Positions 59,101 to 64,000 of a DNA stretch of 64,000 bases are shown in pieces. The position numbers and the translations under genes were made by a program. Source of the stretch: Natronospira sp. (GTDB lineage: Bacteria > Pseudomonadota > Gammaproteobacteria > Natronospirales > Natronospiraceae); NCBI GenBank assembly GCA_003558125.1, contig PWMQ01000072.1, positions 159,972-223,971 on the forward strand. The letters are read 5' to 3'. Position 1 is the first letter of the stretch, and every line of letters starts with the position of its first letter. Under the pieces are notes generated by a model. It ran no database searches. It saw nothing but the letters and a program-made list of their open reading frames with translations, and was not told where the DNA came from.

Positions 59101-62100
59101 CATGAGGAAATCGACACCATCGATATCGGCTCAGATGTAGAGAACATCGATCAAGTTATCGCAGCCGACCTCAATGCAACGGGGATCCCGGAGATTCTTG
59201 TTTCAATCGATAACGAGCTCCGGGTTTACTCGAAGAATCATCCATCAGACTCGTATGCCTTCCACGGCGTGATGATGACGGGTGTTCATCCGGATGACCG
59301 ATTCACTCCTGCTGATATTCGCCCAAACGGGAGAATGGAGCTTGTTAAGTACCGGTCAGGTTGCCCTTCTCCTGGTGGAACCGATCCTGGGAATGGAGGT
59401 GGTACGGATCCTGACCCACCGGGTGGTCCTGGTGGGCCTACCAACCCCAATTCATTAAATAGTAGTGATTCCTTGGATATCACCGGGTCCGGATGCCTAA
59501 TGTATTTTGAGCTTTCCGAGGGGCTTGGTTCGGCCGTCCAGCATGATGTGCCCAGAAGTCAGCCCGATCAGGCTATTCAAAGCGTAGCTCCTGTTGATCT
59601 CACGGGTAATGGCCTCGCGGATATCGTCATTAGGCGACATCATTATGATGGTATCGACTCGTGGGAGGTTCGTCTGAATGATGGCTACGGAGAGGATTGG
59701 TCGAGAACAGCGTTTCCGACGCATCTCGAAGGTGCCTGGGAGGCCGAAGTTGGCGCCGAACAGTACGGTGATATAACCGGAGATGGTCGCACCAACATTT
59801 TGGTCAGGAGTGACGGTAAATGGTGGGTTCTAGGGTTCCAGGATGTCGCTGTCGATGGCACTGTCCTCGGCCTTGGCTTCCTTGAGGCACGTGAGTTGGA
59901 TATTGACGTCCCAGCGCCCTTAGGGCACTCCTCGCTTTTCAGGTTGGGCGACTATCAGGGGTACGGGGAAGTCAACCTTCTCGTGAATCTTTCTGATGGT
60001 CCGACATTGTTTACGGACGGTGGCCTGCGTCATGGCGCGATCGATCGAATCGGCAATGCATTGGGTGGATTTGTTCGCTTCGGCTATACCAGGAGTACGT
60101 TCGAGTGGGCGCAGGCGGATGCCGACGGCGATGTGAATGATATTAGCTATCCAAAGTTTGTTCTGAATGATCCAGCCACCGTGGTGCATTCACTGCAACA
60201 CAGTACGGGCATACTCTCGGATCAGTCTCAGTCTGCTCCAAACGATGTGCTTTATACGCATTACCGTTATGGCAAGCGCGTAGCAGATCGGCACGGGCGC
60301 GGGTTGCTTGGCGTCTCACGAATGGAAACCTCCAATTCAAATACGGATATACGTTCCATCAATGAGATGCGCCTCGATTTTCCTTTCTCGGGCATGATCG
60401 AGAGGAGCTGGCAGGTCCGCGTGGATAGTCCTATTCAGACGATTTCGGCCGATGCTGCGGATGATGATTTCGACTGTATTGACCCGAATGCGGACTGTTG
60501 GGATGGCCCGCCGGGGTCCACTATTCAGTCAGATGAGCCCGGGATGCTGGCTTCCTCGGGTAACGGAGACGGGACGGGCGATGTCATTGTTGAAGACGTT
60601 TCGCACGAGCTTGATGCGCTCATTCCAGAAGGTTTGGATGAGAGTGATGGCGTTTATTTTGCCTATGTCCGTGAATCGGTGGAAAAAGTTCGCGAGATCA
60701 ATGACGGGAACCTCCGCTCTGTTACTATCAGGAGTTATGACTACAACGGCTGGGGTTCGATTGATTACTCTTTGGAGAGAACAGAGACAGGCAGTGGTGG
60801 GTTGGTTCACCAGGTTGAGCTTTTCAACGACTACGACCAATGGGACGATGACCGCTGGTGTCTTAATCGTCTGACCTCAGCTCGAGCAGAGCATAGCTTG
60901 CCGGGGCAGCCGGATATGGTCCGTGAGTCATCCTTCGGCTACGATCCGTCCACTTGCGCCCTGACTCGGGAAACCCAAGGGGGTATAGATCCTAGCTACA
61001 GCGAGGAGGTACAGGCCCCACAACGTCGGGAGAAGATTACAGAATATGCTTACGACGAATGGGGCAATCGCAAGACCCGAACCGTCTCCGGCACCGGGGT
61101 AGAGGCAAGAACCAGTGAGCGAGACTATGGCCTGGATGGTCGTTTTCGCCGGTCCACAGTGAATCCCTTGGGCCATGCTAGTCAAACCACCTGGGATACA
61201 GTCAAAGGGCTGCCCTTGGCCGAGACCGATGCCAACGGTTTGACGGTCACCCATCAATATGACGGTTTTGGCCGAAAGACCTACGAGCAGGGCCCGGAGC
61301 CCGGGACCTGGGTTAGCCGTGGTCGTGAGTGGTGTGGCAGCAATTGCACACGGTCCGAGGCGGTTTACCGCGTCGAGGAAGTCGCCTCTGATGGTGGTCG
61401 TGCCTGGGCGGAGGTCGATACGAAGCGGCGTCGCATCTTGGAAGGGGAATCCGGCTGGGAAGAGCGTCCCGTTGTTTCGGAGAGCTACTATGACAGCCTG
61501 GGCCGGGTATGGTTGCAGCGCTTGCCGGGTTGGGCGGACGCCGAGCCCTGTTGGGTCCAGACGAAGTACGATGCCCTGGGCCGAACGCGTTTCGAGGCCC
61601 AGCCGGCTGGCGCCCAGGAGTGCGGTCAGTCCGTGTCGGATTTCAGCAATGACACGCTGCACTCCGGTCTCAGTGTCCTGACGGAATCCGAGTTTCGGGT
61701 GGAAAGCGGTCTCAGCGTCACGCGCGGGACCGACCCGGAAGGTCGCGTTGTCGAGCGGCACGAGGATGCCCGTGGGCAATTGGTCAAGATCGTTAATGAT
61801 CCAGGCGGCATCGGTGCCACCACGCACATGGTTCGCGATGCCCTAGGCAACGTGACCGTGGTGACCCCACCATCGGGTGAAGTGGTCAGACTCCGTTATG
61901 ATGCGCTGGGCCACAAGCGTGAAATGGACGACCCGGACATGGGCACCTGGCTCTATGAGCACGATGCCCTCGGTCAGCTAACGCGTCAGGAAGACGCCCG
62001 AGGCCAGGTTATCGAGATCAAGTATGACCAGCTGGGCCGTCGCCTGACCCGTACCGAACCCGAAGGCATCACACGATGGCGTTGGGATGGAGCAGAAGGC

Positions 62101-64000
62101 GCCGCCTTGGGTCAGCTCGACAGTGTCAGCCAGGGCGACGACTACGAGCGCGGTCACGTTTACGACGACTTTGGTCGTCCAATCCTGACCCGCTACCAGT
62201 TTGACGGCGCCGAGTACCACACGACCCAGACCTATGATGACCAGGGCCGACTGCTGACTCGCCAAGTCACGCCGGTAAGTGATGGACAGTCGGGCTTCAC
62301 TGTCAATCACAGCTATTCCGCTGGCGGTCACCTGGCATCGGTCGCCTCCCCCCAAAGCGATGAGGTCTATTGGCAGGCCGAATCGGTCGATGCCCAGGGC
62401 CGCGTGACCGAGTCCAGTCTGGGCAATGGGCTGCGCCAGCACCGAGAACTGCACAAGATACATGGCGGTCTGCTCTCCACCCGGGTCATGGACAGCGGGC
62501 AGGCATTGGTCAGTCAAAGCTATGAATGGAATCACGTCGGTCACGTAACCGAGCGTATTGATGAAGACGCTGGAATCACCGAGCACTACCAATACGATGC
62601 GCTTGGCCGTATTGAAACTGTGACGGGTGAGGGCAGCGACGGTGTGTTTGACCCGGCCATGCTCAGCGAGAGCATTGAGTATGACTTGGCCGGCAATATC
62701 GAATCCCGCAGCCGGGGCTGGACGGACTACGACTACGGCAGCGACAGCCACGCCCACGCCCAGCCCCATGCGGTCTCCTCGGTCTCCCGGGATGGAGAGA
62801 GCCGTACCCTGGCCTATGATGCCAACGGCAACATGACCCAGGCCGGGGATCGGGAGATCACCTGGAGTAGTTTCAACAAGCCCACCCGAATCCGGGAAGG
62901 GACGGTCCGGAGTGATTTCCGCTACGGCCCGGACCGGGATCGGTATTACCATCGGGCGGTGCTGAATAGTTCTGAAACCCGTATTACTCACTATGTGGGC
63001 GGCCATTACGAGCGGATTGAAAAACACATCAACTTCAGCCTGCAGAGGGTTCACCGCTTCTACGTTCAGGCCGGCGGCCAGGTGGTGGCGGTCGTCGAGC
63101 GGGATCAATCAGATAACAGCGAGGTGCAAAGCGCCGCCTCGCACCGCACCGAGTATTGGCACCGGGACCACCAGGGCTCGGTGATCGCGGTGACAGACCA
63201 GAATGGCGAACTGAGCCATCGTTTCCGTTACGACACCTGGGGGCAGGCCAACCAGTGGGGCGAGGCCCCGACGGGGACCGCCGGGGCGGTGTTGGGCGTG
63301 ATCCGGGGCTACACCGGCCATGAGCACCTCGAGCATCTGGGCCTGATCCACATGAACGGGCGGGTCTACGACCCGGACCTGGGGCGTTTCCTGAGCCCGG
63401 ACCCATTCGTGCAGTTCCCGGAGAGCACCCAGGGCTATAACCGCTATACTTACGTGGGCAACAACCCGATCTCGATGACGGACCCGAGTGGGTACTTCCT
63501 GCGCACGGTAGCCGGTGTCGCCTTGTCGGCGAGCGGGGTCGGGATTGTCGGCAGCGCGCTAATCATGGCCGCGGTGGGCTATGCCGAGACAGGCAGTGTG
63601 CAAGGCGCGATAATGGCCGGTGCCTCGGCGGCCATCGGTGGCATTGCCGGTGGCATCAACGACGGATTCATCCACCAGGCGATGTTCAGCGCTATCAGTC
63701 AGGGCGTGGTCGCGGCTGCTGTGGGTGCTGATGCCCGGACGGCCTTCGCTGGGAGCTTGGGAAGTTCCCTGATCGGGCAAGGGGCTGGTAGGCTTGCCGA
63801 AGGGCGTAGCAGTCCCACCCTGCAGACGATTATTGTCGCCTCTGGTGGGGGACTGGGTAGTCGTGCGGCTGGGGGGAGCTTCACAAACGGGGCGGTCAGT
63901 GCAGCGTTCGCCTATGCGTTTGGGCGGGCGGCTCAGAGTGAGGCTCAGCAGGGTGGACCGAACTCCGGAAGCGAGCCCGTCGACATCTGGGGGATAACCG
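53101..64000 (+). CDS. Giant SpvB/TcdB-Rhs-type polymorphic toxin, 3' end outside the window
   Basis: The frame starting ATG 53101 stays open to the last base, so at least 3,633 residues are encoded and the C-terminus is missing. In order I see a signal anchor (residues about 9-30, SAFVVLLLALSVLPPLLL) and a Gly/Arg/Pro-rich loop near residue 90. A beta-propeller-like region follows (to about 350, with NHL-like blades such as GIAPDGQGGIWLARPAWL). Next come ten Ig-like repeats of about 97 residues (about 352-1322), each with a C-x8-C pair, and two more Ig-like modules. The SpvB-like domain starts at about residue 1620 (KQGAANIKIPIHAVRGPGGM), with FG-GAP/VCBS loops (DVTGDGKTEL, DLTGNGLADI, DITGDGRTNI) at about 1960-2300 and a TcdB-like middle (YGKRVADRHGRGLLGVSRME). 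YD repeats (YDALGR, YDQLGRR) run from about 2640, and the Rhs core GRVYDPDLGRFLSPDPF is near 3420. An Ala/Gly-rich hydrophobic start of the variable tip ends the visible part. SD AAGGGG lies at 53088-53093. Confidence 0.92.
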   Translation, partial: MRGKGMGRTARVSAFVVLLLALSVLPPLLLTQSGPTRVHDAIWLAESDRVTVIATDSGETLFELAPVGEIRALTLDDELSIAWTLETERASGPPGRGRGGPPGRGGSEAFSLRAYDFDGTRLMGFELDWASSLEGLKAEPGFAGRLWLRDESHIHVFDADLGERIASRELPGAIAGMALDGEDGRLFVATEDDLRVMDRDGEWHAAPSLSLNPDESIRHLAWAADAQAVWLATDERVLRLDDNGQSHDFAPSGMGSVRGIAPDGQGGIWLARPAWLSRYDASGLERTSLQPFAGYPGAGGTQGLVSDASEPSVWPHSRRHVRQFDSDGVPGHEATIAAMNGELIASVVFADRIPPELDIHAPADGSYHNDPELPIRLDWFDIGTGVDEDSLKFELNGEEWTPDCDTAVDGADCRPATALDDGEYQLTATVADFSGNVSETAETGFMIDTVAPTLMVQSPVDGSYSNDPRTAIELQWSDGGSGVDSDSLVLEKNQQAWAANCSTDAGGADCVPASDLPEGEHHFTARVYDRAGNASDQVEVSVTVDTIAPEVSILSPDAGALLNDPLPALSLEWQDEGVGVDVDSLTVQLNGGEWPGSCQAGESAGECQLDAPLEDGEYTITVAIADLAGNVSESAELAFVVDTQPPEISFVSPAPGSIHGDPQVSVELNWSDEGSGVDPNTLLLEKNGAGWTADCETSANGAVCTAPGGFDDGEIQLTARVSDHAGNVSDAVSLGFLIDTQPPAISLESPTVGEAYNEPERAFVINWSDPYSGVDPDSLEIQLNGAALAVTCDSDGSGAVCHPQMPLPDGDHEIRVQVADHAGNQSEPAEAAFIVDTQPPSLAIDSPQLGEARNDANQPLLLSWSDALSGVDIESLALSLNGESLAVECDATEQGGSCQPLSPLPDGHHVLAAEISDRAGNRSETVSVDFVVDTQAPTITLESPQADEAHNQPERAIEISWSDEVSGVEGDTLSLALNGQSLAASCEMAETGATCHPTSPLADGDHQLTVQVADRAGNLSDPASAAFLIDTQPPSLAIDSPQSGEIHNQPERPVLLHWSDSLSGVDPDSLALTLNGQAWTPDCDIDGDSVSCQPAEPIADGEHQLTAVIHDQAGNSSETVVAFTLDTAAPELWLEAPESAYSTDPDQVFVLAWAAEGSAVVAESLSVSLAPEAGDAEALELDCEATEEDVTCVPAEALSDGVYTLEAQVNDLAGNSSEEITHTLTVDTVAPELTLVSPQDGQADNDASLPLLIEWEDEASGVDPDTLEILIDDQPRAFDCEVEEDGAECQPESPFMDGEYELAVAIADRAGNRTELEPVAFEIDTRAPEITLARPEQGEVFEQEAVEVTGSLDQPATLTVNGETVSLDPDFGFTHTLRLSLGEHRITVHAQDAAGNTAQTTRDILREEPAPEIELYSPAQGLITQLDYVQVEARAENAESVFIDGEGVTLEENGYFQQLVSLVNGRNEIPITARSESSAETRETLIVHVTDFVPGVDNQRIYVEEDEDGNKRIIGQPGAVPPGATVTLRVTGTASTQSTTLTVVADERGAFEIAVPADMADADDFILDVSASDEAGDRQASVQIASDSAPGDSDTPAHDPDELGLPDDDRPIVPGETEVETSVSKQGAANIKIPIHAVRGPGGMTPEVALAYDSRGGNGHLGVGWSLSGLSTISRCPQTIAQDGAPGGVAGDADDRFCMNGQRLMVVGGEYGASGSEYRTEIESYSRIEAKGSQGGGPASFRVVTNNGLIEYYGGHEGDNVEFDLDDGPRWEWPIRRIEDRYGNYIDFEYKMLSDDQAGIDYYIKEIRYGSEASGEDAGKLVFEYEDRPDRYATRRLGTLFKMYDRLAAIRSYSSGALAREYTLGYAQDPDSGQSRLQAIRECSDISCFLPVEFSWDHRRIGVFSAEHEPPPNRDWPEHEVASGNFSGTGRVDTVYDTSDGLRVLFGQGGTRTLGFHCGGSGWCARRTVTADVTGDGKTELISPRNDADYLRIHRVGESFHEEIDTIDIGSDVENIDQVIAADLNATGIPEILVSIDNELRVYSKNHPSDSYAFHGVMMTGVHPDDRFTPADIRPNGRMELVKYRSGCPSPGGTDPGNGGGTDPDPPGGPGGPTNPNSLNSSDSLDITGSGCLMYFELSEGLGSAVQHDVPRSQPDQAIQSVAPVDLTGNGLADIVIRRHHYDGIDSWEVRLNDGYGEDWSRTAFPTHLEGAWEAEVGAEQYGDITGDGRTNILVRSDGKWWVLGFQDVAVDGTVLGLGFLEARELDIDVPAPLGHSSLFRLGDYQGYGEVNLLVNLSDGPTLFTDGGLRHGAIDRIGNALGGFVRFGYTRSTFEWAQADADGDVNDISYPKFVLNDPATVVHSLQHSTGILSDQSQSAPNDVLYTHYRYGKRVADRHGRGLLGVSRMETSNSNTDIRSINEMRLDFPFSGMIERSWQVRVDSPIQTISADAADDDFDCIDPNADCWDGPPGSTIQSDEPGMLASSGNGDGTGDVIVEDVSHELDALIPEGLDESDGVYFAYVRESVEKVREINDGNLRSVTIRSYDYNGWGSIDYSLERTETGSGGLVHQVELFNDYDQWDDDRWCLNRLTSARAEHSLPGQPDMVRESSFGYDPSTCALTRETQGGIDPSYSEEVQAPQRREKITEYAYDEWGNRKTRTVSGTGVEARTSERDYGLDGRFRRSTVNPLGHASQTTWDTVKGLPLAETDANGLTVTHQYDGFGRKTYEQGPEPGTWVSRGREWCGSNCTRSEAVYRVEEVASDGGRAWAEVDTKRRRILEGESGWEERPVVSESYYDSLGRVWLQRLPGWADAEPCWVQTKYDALGRTRFEAQPAGAQECGQSVSDFSNDTLHSGLSVLTESEFRVESGLSVTRGTDPEGRVVERHEDARGQLVKIVNDPGGIGATTHMVRDALGNVTVVTPPSGEVVRLRYDALGHKREMDDPDMGTWLYEHDALGQLTRQEDARGQVIEIKYDQLGRRLTRTEPEGITRWRWDGAEGAALGQLDSVSQGDDYERGHVYDDFGRPILTRYQFDGAEYHTTQTYDDQGRLLTRQVTPVSDGQSGFTVNHSYSAGGHLASVASPQSDEVYWQAESVDAQGRVTESSLGNGLRQHRELHKIHGGLLSTRVMDSGQALVSQSYEWNHVGHVTERIDEDAGITEHYQYDALGRIETVTGEGSDGVFDPAMLSESIEYDLAGNIESRSRGWTDYDYGSDSHAHAQPHAVSSVSRDGESRTLAYDANGNMTQAGDREITWSSFNKPTRIREGTVRSDFRYGPDRDRYYHRAVLNSSETRITHYVGGHYERIEKHINFSLQRVHRFYVQAGGQVVAVVERDQSDNSEVQSAASHRTEYWHRDHQGSVIAVTDQNGELSHRFRYDTWGQANQWGEAPTGTAGAVLGVIRGYTGHEHLEHLGLIHMNGRVYDPDLGRFLSPDPFVQFPESTQGYNRYTYVGNNPISMTDPSGYFLRTVAGVALSASGVGIVGSALIMAAVGYAETGSVQGAIMAGASAAIGGIAGGINDGFIHQAMFSAISQGVVAAAVGADARTAFAGSLGSSLIGQGAGRLAEGRSSPTLQTIIVASGGGLGSRAAGGSFTNGAVSAAFAYAFGRAAQSEAQQGGPNSGSEPVDIWGIT

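Overview
The window is GC-rich, densely coded chromosomal DNA from a gammaproteobacterium. Evidence for this is the classical gene blocks map/glnD/dapC/dapD/yffB/dapE, rpsB-tsf-pyrH-frr-uppS-cdsA-dxr-rseP-bamA-skp-lpxD-fabZ-lpxA-lpxB-rnhB-dnaE-accA and phoBR-pstSCAB-phoU, together with DsbB, FadD and a Gram-negative lipid A pathway. The extended PstC/PstA subunits, the dispersed repeats and the general style fit halophilic or alkaliphilic Chromatiales/Ectothiorhodospiraceae-like bacteria. That placement is inference from gene style only.

Layout: (1) 1-11.4 kb: tsaB, then an almost complete phosphate-starvation module (phoB, phoR, phosphate-selective-type porin, pstS, pstC, pstA, pstB, phoU). 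Three PhoB box clusters with exact 11-bp periodicity precede phoB, pstS and pstC. (2) 11.4-26 kb: metabolic and transport genes: fadD plus a BASS-family symporter, dsbB, a DASS-family symporter, an outer-membrane barrel, an unrecognised protein, a pirin/LysR divergent pair, a bestrophin-like channel, an MFS exporter and a YaiI-family protein. (3) 24-33 kb: a minus-strand lysine/nitrogen cluster running map, glnD, dapC, dapD, yffB, pirin, dapE. Between dapC and dapD it is interrupted by a 361-bp element with 32-bp terminal inverted repeats and, directly beside it, a frameshifted GxxExxY gene enclosed by a 39-bp imperfect inverted repeat. (4) 33-52.5 kb: a long plus-strand housekeeping run for translation, UMP kinase, isoprenoid and phospholipid precursors, outer-membrane assembly, lipid A, DNA polymerase III and acetyl-CoA carboxylase. 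Ribosomal protein S2 carries a long Lys/Ala-rich, histone H1-like tail. (5) 52.5-64 kb: an intergenic element with a perfect 29-bp inverted repeat, a G-run-rich tract, and one giant open frame beginning at 53101 that has no stop before the window ends (more than 3,630 codons).

The giant gene is the most notable object. Read continuously on the plus strand it encodes an N-terminal membrane anchor or signal, a beta-propeller-like region, ten Ig-like repeats each carrying a C-x8-C cysteine pair, further Ig-like modules, a SpvB/TcdB-like region with FG-GAP/VCBS motifs, many YD (Rhs) repeats, a canonical Rhs core and the start of a variable C-terminal region. It looks like a surface-exposed or secreted Tc/Rhs-type polymorphic toxin whose toxin tip, and any immunity gene, lie beyond the window. 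The SpvB/VCBS part has clearly lower GC and different codon use from the flanking Ig and Rhs parts, suggesting mosaic assembly.

No rRNA, tRNA or CRISPR array was recognised. Long antisense frames opposite dnaE, bamA, glnD and the giant gene are shadows of GC-rich coding and are not annotated.
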